Positions 1 through 8,470 of a stretch of 16,233 bases of DNA are shown here, piece by piece. The position numbers and the translations under genes are program-made. The stretch is from CAYLZN01 sp964387935 (lineage in GTDB: Bacteria > Acidobacteriota > Vicinamibacteria > Vicinamibacterales > JAFNAJ01), in the NCBI GenBank assembly GCA_964387935.1, contig CAYLZN010000102.1, forward strand, positions 1 to 16,233, written 5' to 3'. Position 1 is the stretch's first letter, and every line of letters starts with the position of its first letter. The notes under the pieces were generated by a model. The model was not told the origin of the DNA. It saw nothing but the letters and a program-made list of their open reading frames with translations, and made no database searches.

Positions 1-166
1 CGAGCCTGTCGAGGGCCACATAGAGCACGCTGAGGTAGCCAACGCCCTGAAGCGCCTTGCCCGTGAGGTCGTCCCCAAAGAGATTACGCAGGGCAGTTGC
101 CGCAACGAAGACGACCAGCACGAGAGAGAGCCATCTTCGGGGGCTGAGTTCCGTTTCTGCGGACAT
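1..166 (-). CDS. Small membrane protein, N-terminal part, cut by window edge
   Basis: I do not recognise this gene. On the minus strand an ATG at 166 opens a frame that stays open for 55 codons to the window edge, so the C-terminus is missing. An excellent Shine-Dalgarno, GGAGGAGGTG at 180-171, lies four bases before the ATG, which is the main evidence that it is real. After a polar N-terminus (MSAETELSPRRW) there is a hydrophobic stretch at about residues 12-27 and a second at about 41-52, with GDDLTGK between them, so two membrane helices are likely. It is downstream of, and in the same direction as, the secreted protein at 373-1203, with 206 bp between. It could be co-transcribed with that gene; an immunity or partner role is only a guess. 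Confidence 0.6.
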   Translation of the reverse strand, partial: MSAETELSPRRWLSLVLVVFVAATALRNLFGDDLTGKALQGVGYLSVLYVALDRL

Positions 167-185
167 GCCACACCTCCTCCGGGAG

Positions 186-218
186 CGCCAGCCAGCCTCA
201 ATCAAACGGGAGCTGGCG
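186..218. repeat. Inverted repeat upstream of the small membrane gene
   Basis: CGCCAGC at 186-192 is perfectly complementary to GCTGGCG at 212-218, giving a 7-bp stem with a 19-nt loop. It ends a few bases upstream of the strong SD of the minus-strand gene starting at 166. It could fold in that gene's leader. There is no T-tract, so it is not a convincing terminator for the 373-1203 gene. The rest of the 206-bp interval (167-372) shows nothing else I can support. Confidence 0.3.
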
Positions 219-372
219 ACCGGCGGCCTGCTGGGCTCATTCGCCATTCCCCTTGCGAGCCAAAGCTCACTGGGACCCGCGGGACGCAACCGGCGTGTCA
301 CGCGAGCTGCATCCGGCCGACCACACGGAGTCAAGAACGGAATGTCACCATCAGGCCAGTAGTTCAGTGACG

Positions 373-1203
373 CTAGCACCGACTGTAGTATCGGCGGAAC
401 TCGCTCATGTAGCCGTCCAACACGAGGCCCCATACCTGTACACCGCCTGAGCCGATGAAAGCAGGGGCGCCACCGAGGAACCCCGCGAGGGCCGATGTCG
501 ACAGGATGTACCACGCGTTGTCTGCAGCCCGCTGCATGCCCTGTTTCATGAACGCCCGGGTCGTCGCATGGGCACCCGCCCCGCAAGAGAGGTTGTCGCT
601 CGCTTGCGCGAGCAGTCTCGGAAGGAGGAAGTCCAGGACCCTGTGCCCTGGTGAGTTGTTGGGTAGTTCGCAACTCTCGCGGGTGCGGCACTCGTCGCCG
701 TTATCCTGGGCTGCACCGACCCACAGGACGGTTGGAGGTTCGTAGGAGTTGATGTCGGCGGTGACGCTGATGTCCCATTGTGTGTCGCTCGAACTCCAGT
801 TGCCCTGACTATCCTCCACATAGACATAACCTTCCCACGTGCTGTGGTCGTCGTCGTCCCAGGACTCAAGTACGATTACGCCGTTATCGTAGTACTCTTC
901 AGCATGGAGACTGGGAAGCACGAGCTCTTGAAGTCGCGCCAAGCCACTGGTGTGTTGCTTGAACCGGTACACGAGCACTTCATGTGTCTGAACAAAGCCG
1001 CGCCTTCGGAGATCCTCGAACGCCTCCCGGCGTGCCGCCTTGAAGTGGGCACGAGCTCGCTCTTTGCCGGCCACGTACGCTCGGGCACTTTCTCCCGTCA
1101 GCACTTCGGTCCTGCCCCCCAGGGGAAGAGCACTTACTGTGAGGCACGCAAGAGCAAAGAAAGCAAGAAGGGCAAGCGCGCCGACTCTCTGGCGATGGTG
1201 CAT
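373..1203 (-). CDS. Secreted protein of unknown function, 276 aa
   Basis: I do not recognise the family. An upstream in-frame start exists at 1236, but the ATG at 1203 is preferred: it has GGAGGT six bases upstream and makes the protein begin directly with a signal peptide. The signal is MHHRQR followed by a hydrophobic core to about residue 25, with a plausible signal peptidase I site after VSA. The mature part has a basic, probably helical segment (about 35-70), an acidic Trp- and Tyr-rich segment around DDDDH (about 110-140), a Cys pair near 175-180 and a C-terminal 75 residues with one Cys at 207 and one as the last residue. That tail includes a glycine- and alanine-rich hydrophobic stretch at about 230-262. 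Acting outside the cytoplasm is likely; a membrane-active peptide precursor is one speculative reading. Base use is less GC-rich than in the rest of the window, consistent with acquisition. Confidence 0.65.
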   Translation of the reverse strand: MHHRQRVGALALLAFFALACLTVSALPLGGRTEVLTGESARAYVAGKERARAHFKAARREAFEDLRRRGFVQTHEVLVYRFKQHTSGLARLQELVLPSLHAEEYYDNGVIVLESWDDDDHSTWEGYVYVEDSQGNWSSSDTQWDISVTADINSYEPPTVLWVGAAQDNGDECRTRESCELPNNSPGHRVLDFLLPRLLAQASDNLSCGAGAHATTRAFMKQGMQRAADNAWYILSTSALAGFLGGAPAFIGSGGVQVWGLVLDGYMSEFRRYYSRC

Positions 1204-1235
1204 TGGGCACCTCCGGTGAGGCGGGGGCGAAGCCA

Positions 1236-1264
1236 ATGCTAGCCCACCCTTTCACCCCATTCAA
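1236..1264 (-). promoter_or_regulatory. Putative sigma-70-type promoter for the secreted-protein gene
   Basis: Read on the minus strand, TTGAAT (1264-1259) is followed after exactly 17 bp by TAGCAT (1241-1236). Each hexamer matches the consensus at four of six positions. Transcription would start near 1229, giving a leader of about 26 nt before the ATG at 1203. A 5-bp inverted repeat, GTCAC-ggt-GTGAC at 1274-1286, lies just upstream of the -35 and might be a regulator site. Confidence 0.5.
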
Positions 1265-1403
1265 GATGCGTCAGTCACGGTGTGACCGGGCGTCCGCGTG
1301 TGGTGGGCGTGACTCTCTTGGTCCGAGAGCGCTCGTAATCCTCGCCCGGAACGGCACCCTGGGGTGGGCGGCCGCGACCCGGCCGAAGCGGTGAGTCCTG
1401 GCT

Positions 1404-3170
1404 GTGCTGAATGCCGCGAAGGTCCGACCGGGACGGCCCTGGCTCACGGCGCCGTGGCTCGTTCAGGCCTGCGCCTTCGGCGTGCCGCTCGTCCTCTTCG
1501 CGCTGCTCTCCTGGCAGGCGCGCACCGTCGTGGACGACGCGTTCATCAACTTCCGGATCGTCGACAACCTGCTGACGGGCGAGGGGCCCGTCTACAACCT
1601 CGGGGAACGGGTCGAGGCGGGGACCAGCCCCGCGTGGCTCGCGGCGCTCGCGCTGCTGGGGGTCGTGCTCGGGCCGCTCGGTGTGCCGTTGCCGATGATC
1701 AGCGTGGTCGCAGGCATCGCGGCGGGCGCAGGAGGACTCGCCTGCGCGCAGGCATGTGCGATCGTGACGTGGCGGCGCATTCGACAACTGGACCCGCGCT
1801 GGCCGTCGCTGCTCGTGCCCGCAGGGAGCCTGGTCGTGCTCGCGCTACCCCCGTTCTGGGAGTTCGCGGCGAGCGGGCTCGAGACCGGCCTGGCGTTGTT
1901 GTGGATTGGCGGGAGCGCCCTCGCGGTGGCGACCGCGGATGGCCCGCGGGCGAAGTCCGGCTGGCGCGCCGCGATCGTGGGCCTCGGACCCCTCGTCCGA
2001 CCCGACCTGGCGGTGATTGCCGGACCGCTGCTGCTCGCCCTGCTGACGTCGGGCACGGCGCGCCTGGTCGTCTGGGCGCGGACGCTGGCGTGGGCGCTGG
2101 CCCTGCCGGTGGTCGTTCAGGTCCTGCGCATGGGCTACTTCGCCGCGCTCGTGCCCAACACCGCGCTCGCGAAGGAGGCCTTCGAGGCGTTCTGGGCCCG
2201 AGGCCTCGTCTATCTCTGGGATCTGCTCGCGCCGTACTGGCTGATCGTCGCGCTGCTGCCCGTAACGGTCATGGCCCTGCGGCTCATGGCGGGGACCACC
2301 CCGGGCGCGCCACGGGTGACTGCCGCGGCGCTCGTCGCGGGTGCGGTGCTGCACGCGGCGTACGTCGTCCGCGTGGGCGGCGATTTCATGCACGGGCGCA
2401 TGCTGCTGCCGGCGCTGTTCGCGTTCGTGACGCCGGCTGCCCTGTGGCCGGTGACCACGCGGCGCCGCAGCGCGGCGTTCTCCCGCGTGGCGCAGGCGGT
2501 CGTGCTCGTGTCGATGGTGGCGTGGGCGACCGTGTGCGGTGTGTTCCTGCGCGTGCCCTATCGTGGTCAGGTGGGTCCCGCCGGGATCGCCGACGAGTTG
2601 GCGTTCTATCGCGGCTGGGCGGGGCATCCCAACCCCGTGGTGCCGGACGACTACCGGGCGTGGGCGGGCGGCCCCGTGGCAGTAGGTGAACGGCTCCGGG
2701 CCAGAGCGGATGCGGCCCCTCGTGTGCTGATGCTCGACGCTGAGGAGTGGCCGCTTGTGGACGGACCGCCGGTGACGGTGGTGACCGATGGTGTGATGAT
2801 TGGTCTCGCCGCCTACCTGGCCGGCCCCCGGGTGCACATGGCGGACACGCTGGGCCTGACCGACCCGATTGCCGCCCGGCTGCAGTTGGACGACCGGGGG
2901 CGGGCCGGCCACGAGAAATGGCGGCTGCGGGACTGGATGGTGGGCCGATTCATCGCCCCGGATCGCCTGGACGAGGCCATTCGCCGCTATCCGCAGGCCG
3001 GGGAGGCGCGCAGGGCGTTGTCGTGCGGGTCGGCGCAGGCGTTGCTGGAGGCGGTGACGGCGCCCATGTCCGTGTCCAGGTTCATCGCCAATGTGCTGGC
3101 GGCGCCCCGGCTGACCCGACTCCGTCTGCCCGGGCAGCCGGTGGCGGCGGCTGCGGCCTGTGGTGGCTGA
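1404..3170 (+). CDS. GT-C membrane glycosyltransferase, AftB-like (GT89-type)
   Basis: The 588-residue product is a polytopic membrane protein with roughly ten hydrophobic segments between residues 17 and 382, then a soluble, probably periplasmic C-terminal domain of about 200 residues. Conserved blocks match the AftB family of GT-C enzymes: DDAFINFR with the acidic pair D44-D45 in the first external loop (the usual catalytic position), GERVEAGTSP (67-76), SGLET (157-161), RPDL (199-202), PNTALAK (251-257) and GGDFMHGRMLLP (325-336). Mycobacterial AftB transfers arabinofuranose from a decaprenyl-phosphate donor to cell-wall arabinan. Here the sugar and acceptor are unknown, and transfer to an envelope glycan from a polyprenyl-phosphate sugar is inferred. 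The start is GTG at 1404, with only a weak SD, so the exact N-terminus is uncertain. It is divergent from the secreted-protein gene and separated from rpsL by the ribosomal promoter, so it is probably not part of the ribosomal operon. Confidence 0.8.
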   Translation: MLNAAKVRPGRPWLTAPWLVQACAFGVPLVLFALLSWQARTVVDDAFINFRIVDNLLTGEGPVYNLGERVEAGTSPAWLAALALLGVVLGPLGVPLPMISVVAGIAAGAGGLACAQACAIVTWRRIRQLDPRWPSLLVPAGSLVVLALPPFWEFAASGLETGLALLWIGGSALAVATADGPRAKSGWRAAIVGLGPLVRPDLAVIAGPLLLALLTSGTARLVVWARTLAWALALPVVVQVLRMGYFAALVPNTALAKEAFEAFWARGLVYLWDLLAPYWLIVALLPVTVMALRLMAGTTPGAPRVTAAALVAGAVLHAAYVVRVGGDFMHGRMLLPALFAFVTPAALWPVTTRRRSAAFSRVAQAVVLVSMVAWATVCGVFLRVPYRGQVGPAGIADELAFYRGWAGHPNPVVPDDYRAWAGGPVAVGERLRARADAAPRVLMLDAEEWPLVDGPPVTVVTDGVMIGLAAYLAGPRVHMADTLGLTDPIAARLQLDDRGRAGHEKWRLRDWMVGRFIAPDRLDEAIRRYPQAGEARRALSCGSAQALLEAVTAPMSVSRFIANVLAAPRLTRLRLPGQPVAAAAACGG

Positions 3171-3209
3171 GCGTCCCGGTACGGGCGCGCAGCGGAAACG
3201 GAAAGGGGT

Positions 3210-3238
3210 TTGCAGGGCGGCAGGGGCCGTGATATGCT
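3210..3238 (+). promoter_or_regulatory. Extended -10 promoter of the str-S10-spc operon
   Basis: TTGCAG (3210-3215) and TATGCT (3233-3238) are separated by 17 bp, and the -10 is preceded by TG at 3230-3231 in the TGN arrangement of extended -10 promoters. The start of transcription is predicted near 3245. It lies 40 bp after the stop of the glycosyltransferase gene and about 270 bp before rpsL. I saw no comparably good promoter in the later gaps of the ribosomal run, so this one may drive all of it. Confidence 0.65.
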
Positions 3239-3244
3239 TGGCAG

Positions 3245-3517
3245 GTTTTGCCGAGACTAGGACACCCTATCTAGTCTCGTGCCGCTCGGAAGAAGCGCGT
3301 GCTGTCGCCCCTTCTTCCCCGAAGGCCGCCCGTGGGGGCGCGCCTGTGCGTGACACAACACGAATAGGGTAACCATTCCCGGTCGCCAAGCCTGCGGGCT
3401 TTCAGGACCGGGATGCCTTGGAGAGGCCGGCGTGCCGGCCCCGGGGGTGGATAGTGGCGAGGCCGCGTGGCGGGCTCGCCTGCGCGCGTCGCCGTGGGGT
3501 GGCGCAACGGAGCCGCT
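3245..3517 (+). promoter_or_regulatory. Long structured 5' leader of the ribosomal operon
   Basis: This non-coding stretch holds a series of hairpins. H1 has a perfect 9-bp stem 3252-3260/3271-3279 with a 10-nt loop. H2 has a perfect 8-bp stem 3288-3295/3311-3318 (GGAAGAAG with CTTCTTCC). A smaller one pairs 3327-3331 with 3336-3340. H3 pairs 3377-3384 with 3406-3413 (8 bp) and encloses AAGCC-tgcg-GGCTT (3388-3401). H4 pairs 3425-3430 with 3435-3440 around a tetraloop. H5 pairs 3456-3461 with 3475-3480, continued inward by 3463-3466/3470-3473. The H1 loop ACCCTAT (3264-3270) is complementary to ATAGGGT (3364-3370). None has a T-tract, so simple Rho-independent attenuation is not indicated. 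Feedback by a ribosomal protein, or mRNA stabilisation, is an inference. Confidence 0.6.
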
Positions 3518-3892
3518 GTGCCGACAATCAGTCAGCTCGTCCGCAAGGGTCGCGAAGAGGTCGTCATCAAGACGAAGAGCCCCGCGCTGCAGGCCAGTCC
3601 GCAGAAGCGTGGGGTGTGCGTCCGGGTGTTCACGCAGACGCCCAAGAAGCCCAATTCGGCCCTGCGGAAGGTCGCGCGTGTGCGCCTGACCAACAAGATC
3701 GAGGTGACGACCTACATCCCGGGCGTCGGCCACAACCTGCAGGAGCACTCGCTCGTGCTCATCCGGGGCGGCCGCGTCAAGGATCTGCCGGGCGTGCGGT
3801 ACCACGTGGTCCGCGGCACCCTCGACGCGGTCGGCGTCCAGGGGCGCAAGCAGGGCCGGTCCAAGTATGGGGCGAAGCGACCCAAGCAGTAG
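3518..3892 (+). CDS. rpsL: 30S ribosomal protein S12
   Basis: S12 sits at the decoding centre of the 30S subunit and monitors codon-anticodon pairing. The product is 124 aa, the same length as E. coli S12, and begins MPTISQLVRKG. The start is the GTG at 3518, with GGAG at 3509-3512 five bases upstream. An in-frame start at 3467 would add 17 non-conserved residues and is rejected. The conserved blocks PQKRGVC (28-34), TPKKPNSALRK (41-51) and RVKDLPGVRYH (86-96) are intact. Lys43, Lys88 and Pro91, where streptomycin-resistance changes are known, are wild type, as is Asp89, the methylthiolated residue in many bacteria. It is the first gene after the structured leader, and rpsG follows after only 10 nt. 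Confidence 0.98.
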   Translation: MPTISQLVRKGREEVVIKTKSPALQASPQKRGVCVRVFTQTPKKPNSALRKVARVRLTNKIEVTTYIPGVGHNLQEHSLVLIRGGRVKDLPGVRYHVVRGTLDAVGVQGRKQGRSKYGAKRPKQ

Positions 3893-3902
3893 GTGAAGTG
3901 CC

Positions 3903-4376
3903 ATGCCACGTCGACGAGAGATTCCCAAGCGTGAGCTGCCGCCGGACCCGATTTACAGCAGCCCGCTCGTGACCAAGTTCATCAACACCGTGATGCTCGA
4001 CGGGAAGCGAAGCCTCGCGGAACAGGTCATGTACGGCAGTCTGGACATCATCCGGGAGCGGACCGGCGACGACCCCATCAAGGTCTTCAAGAAGGCCGTC
4101 GAGAACTCGAAGCCGAGCCTCGAGGTCAAGTCGCGCCGCGTGGGCGGGTCCAACTACCAGGTGCCGATCGAGGTCAATCCGAATCGTCGCCTGTCGCTGA
4201 GCATCCGGTGGCTCGTGGGCTACGCGCGGTCGCGCGGCGACGGGAAGACCATGCAGGAGAAGCTCGCCAACGAACTGCTCGACGCGTCGAACCTCCGCGG
4301 CGGCGCCGTGAAGAAGCGTGAGGACACGCACCGGATGGCCGAGGCCAACAAGGCCTTCGCGCACTACCGCTGGTAA
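3903..4376 (+). CDS. rpsG: 30S ribosomal protein S7
   Basis: S7 is a primary assembly protein that binds the 3' major domain of 16S rRNA and forms part of the E-site in the 30S head. The 157-aa product has the usual basic N-terminus (MPRRREIPKRELPPDP), the beta-hairpin VGGSNYQVPIEV at 80-91 that reaches towards the E-site tRNA, and the C-terminal AFAHYRW. Its SD, AGGTGA at 3891-3896, overlaps the rpsL stop codon and lies six bases from the ATG. In E. coli S7 represses its own operon by binding a roughly 100-nt rpsL-rpsG spacer; that spacer is only 10 nt here, so the same mechanism is unlikely. Confidence 0.98.
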   Translation: MPRRREIPKRELPPDPIYSSPLVTKFINTVMLDGKRSLAEQVMYGSLDIIRERTGDDPIKVFKKAVENSKPSLEVKSRRVGGSNYQVPIEVNPNRRLSLSIRWLVGYARSRGDGKTMQEKLANELLDASNLRGGAVKKREDTHRMAEANKAFAHYRW

Positions 4377-4379
4377 GCC

Positions 4380-6485
<2,106 letters not shown>

Positions 6486-6488
6486 GCG

Positions 6489-6824
6489 ATGGCGACAGCA
6501 TTCAGCGACAAGATCCGGATTCGCCTCAAGGCGTACGACAGCCGCGTGCTCGACCAGTCGACCGGCGAGATCGTCGACACGGCCAAGCGCACCGGTGCGC
6601 GCCTGGCGGGGCCCATTCCGCTCCCGACCGAGAAGAACAAGTGGACGGTGCTGCGATCGCCGCACGTCGACAAGAAATCGCGTGAGCAGTTCGAGATCCG
6701 GACGCACAAGCGCCTGATCGACATCTTCGAGCCGACCCCGCAGACGGTGGATGCGCTCATGAAGCTGGACCTGCCCGCGGGCGTCGACGTCGAGATCAAG
6801 GCGTTCGGCAAGGATCACAAGTAG
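6489..6824 (+). CDS. rpsJ: 30S ribosomal protein S10
   Basis: S10 is in the 30S head and, as NusE, also joins the transcription antitermination complex with NusB. The 111-aa product carries the conserved core IRIRLKAYD (9-17), TGARLAGPIPLPT (35-47) and the extended loop SPHVDKKSREQFEIRTHKRL (57-76). It is slightly longer than the 103-aa E. coli protein, with about four extra residues at each end (tail KDHK). It begins 3 nt after fusA. The long L4-responsive leader that precedes rpsJ in E. coli is therefore missing. A purine-rich AGGGGCGG at 6475-6482, inside the end of fusA, probably provides the ribosome binding site. Confidence 0.97.
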   Translation: MATAFSDKIRIRLKAYDSRVLDQSTGEIVDTAKRTGARLAGPIPLPTEKNKWTVLRSPHVDKKSREQFEIRTHKRLIDIFEPTPQTVDALMKLDLPAGVDVEIKAFGKDHK

Positions 6825-6842
6825 GTTTCCGTCGAGCCAGAC

Positions 6843-7523
6843 ATGGTCACTGGAATCATTGGCAAGAAGCTCGGGATGACGCAGGTGTTCGGCCCCGACG
6901 GCACCGTGACGGCGGTCACCGTGCTCAAGGCCGGCCCGTGCGTCGTCGTGCAGGCCAAGGGGCCGCAGCGCGACGGCTACGAGGCCGTGCAGCTCGGCCT
7001 CGTCGAGAGCAAGCCCGCGAAGGCCACCAGGCCCCTGGCCGGGCATTTCAAGAAGGCGGCGGTGCCGCCGACGCGCGTGCTGCGCGAGGTCAAGGTCAAG
7101 GCTGGCGGCGATCCGCTGAAGCCGGGTGACCAGGTGCTCGCCTCCGTCTTCAGCCCGGGCGAGCGGGTGGACGTGGTCGCGACCAGCAAGGGCAAGGGCT
7201 TCCAGGGCGTCGTGCGACGTCACCACTTTGCCGGCGGTGCGGCGACCCACGGCTCGATGTTCCACCGGGCGCCAGGATCGATCGGGGCCTCGTCGTACCC
7301 GTCGCGCGTTCAGAAGGGGATGCGTGCGCACGGGCACATGGGCCAGGACCGCGTCACGGTCCACAACCTCAAGGTGATCAAGGTGGACCTGGACCAGCAC
7401 CTGCTGCTCGTGAGCGGGTCGGTGCCGGGCGCCCCCGACGGCTACGTGATCATCCGCAAGGCGGTCGCGCCGAAGCCTGAGCCGCAGCCGCAGCCCGAGA
7501 AGGTGAAGAAGGGCAAGAAGTAG
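6843..7523 (+). CDS. rplC: 50S ribosomal protein L3
   Basis: L3 is an early 50S assembly protein whose long central loop reaches the peptidyl-transferase centre. The 226-aa product shows the N-terminal GIIGKKLGMTQVF and the central loop, about 118-175, with GKGFQGVVRRHHF, ATHGSMFHRAPGSIG and GHMGQDRVTVHNL. At the site where E. coli L3 carries a methylated glutamine (GQNQTPG) this protein has GASSYPSRV, so that modification is not expected. The C-terminal tail (208-226) is low-complexity Pro/Gln/Glu followed by lysines and is longer than in E. coli (209 aa). The 18-nt gap after rpsJ has no strong SD. Confidence 0.97.
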   Translation: MVTGIIGKKLGMTQVFGPDGTVTAVTVLKAGPCVVVQAKGPQRDGYEAVQLGLVESKPAKATRPLAGHFKKAAVPPTRVLREVKVKAGGDPLKPGDQVLASVFSPGERVDVVATSKGKGFQGVVRRHHFAGGAATHGSMFHRAPGSIGASSYPSRVQKGMRAHGHMGQDRVTVHNLKVIKVDLDQHLLLVSGSVPGAPDGYVIIRKAVAPKPEPQPQPEKVKKGKK

Positions 7524-7541
7524 GGACACCAGGTGAGTGTC

Positions 7542-8165
7542 ATGACCATTGATATCGTCAACGCCCAGAACGAGAAGGTTGGCAGCCTGGATCTGTCCGA
7601 CGAGGTGTTCGGCGGCCGGGTGAAGCCGGACCTCATCTGGGAGCAGGTGAGGCACGAGAACGCGAGCCGTCGACGTGGCACGCACGCGACGAAGACCCGC
7701 GGGCTCGTGAGTGGCAGCGGCAAGAAGCCGTGGCGGCAGAAGGGCACCGGCCGGGCGCGCGTCGGCGAGACGCGCAACCCGCTGTGGCGCAAGGGCGGCA
7801 CGGTCTTCGGTCCGCAGCCGCGCGACTACGGCTATCAGTTGCCGAAGAAGGTCACGCGCGGGGCATTGCGCTCCGCGTTCACCACCCGGCTGCGCGACGG
7901 CGTCGTCACGGTCGTCGACGCGCTGGCGGTGGAGGAGATCAAGACCAAGACGGCGGCCGCTCTTCTCAAGGGGCTGGGCGCGTCCGGCAGGACCCTGGTG
8001 ATCGACGTCCACCCCGACGAGAAGTTCGCGCTCTCGACGCGCAACATCGCGGATGTCACGGTGGTGCCGAGCAACCGGGTGACCGCGCGCGACGTCCTCG
8101 GGGCGAAGCGGATCATCGCGACCCGCGCGGCGGTCGAACGGCTGCAGGAGGTGCTGGCGTCATGA
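7542..8165 (+). CDS. rplD: 50S ribosomal protein L4
   Basis: L4 binds 23S rRNA, and its extended loop lines the polypeptide exit tunnel at the constriction. The 207-aa product has this loop at about 45-95: RRRGTHATKTRGLVSG, KKPWRQKGTGRAR and FGPQPRDY. The ATG at 7542 is preferred over an in-frame GTG at 7533 because AGGTGA at 7531-7536 sits five bases before the ATG and would overlap the GTG. In E. coli L4 regulates the S10 operon through a leader upstream of rpsJ, which is missing here. The stop overlaps the rplW start as ATGA at 8162-8165. Confidence 0.97.
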   Translation: MTIDIVNAQNEKVGSLDLSDEVFGGRVKPDLIWEQVRHENASRRRGTHATKTRGLVSGSGKKPWRQKGTGRARVGETRNPLWRKGGTVFGPQPRDYGYQLPKKVTRGALRSAFTTRLRDGVVTVVDALAVEEIKTKTAAALLKGLGASGRTLVIDVHPDEKFALSTRNIADVTVVPSNRVTARDVLGAKRIIATRAAVERLQEVLAS

Positions 8166-8452
8166 AGACCACGGAGATCATCCGACGCCCGGTCGTCACC
8201 GAGAAGAGCCTCACGCTGCGGGACACGACCAACACGCTGGTGTTCGAGGTGGCCCGCGACGCGACGAAGCTCGAGATCAAGCAGGCCGTCGAGCGGCTGC
8301 TCGGGTCGAAGGTGGCCGAGGTGCGGACGTCGATCGCGCATGGCAAGGTGAAGCGGCAGGGGCGGTTCTTCGGCCGTCGGCCGGACTGGAAGAAGGCCTG
8401 GGTGCGCCTGCGGGCAGGCGAGAAGGTGCCGGAGTTCCTCGAGGGTTCGTAG
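8162..8452 (+). CDS. rplW: 50S ribosomal protein L23
   Basis: L23 lies at the tunnel exit and is the docking site for trigger factor and the signal recognition particle. The 96-aa product begins MKTTEIIRRPVVTEKS, with the family block RRPVVTEKS at 8-16, and ends with the basic segment GRRPDWKKAWVRL. An almost perfect SD, AGGAGGTG at 8146-8153, lies eight bases before the ATG and inside the end of rplD. With the ATGA overlap this implies translational coupling to L4. Confidence 0.97.
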   Translation: MKTTEIIRRPVVTEKSLTLRDTTNTLVFEVARDATKLEIKQAVERLLGSKVAEVRTSIAHGKVKRQGRFFGRRPDWKKAWVRLRAGEKVPEFLEGS

Positions 8453-8470
8453 GGGTCGCTGGAGAGAGCC

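Noticed and set aside
1313..1329. CTCTC/GAGAG stem and TTGGTC as a promoter or attenuator for the glycosyltransferase gene
   Set aside because: The only -10-like hexamer (TAATCC) is 12 bp away, too close; a 5-bp stem is expected by chance.
1364..2689. A 441-codon frame overlapping the glycosyltransferase gene
   Set aside because: Its product is an Arg/Gly/Ala-rich shadow, whereas the other frame encodes clear membrane helices and family motifs.
3279..3353. GTG-started 24-codon frame across hairpin H2 in the rpsL leader
   Set aside because: No SD, the start lies in the H1 stem, and no pattern such as a run of regulatory codons is seen.
7730..8452. A 240-codon plus-strand frame reading through rplD into rplW
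   Set aside because: Only the last 96 codons are conserved (L23). The upstream part overlaps L4 in another frame, and the true start is the ATGA at 8162.
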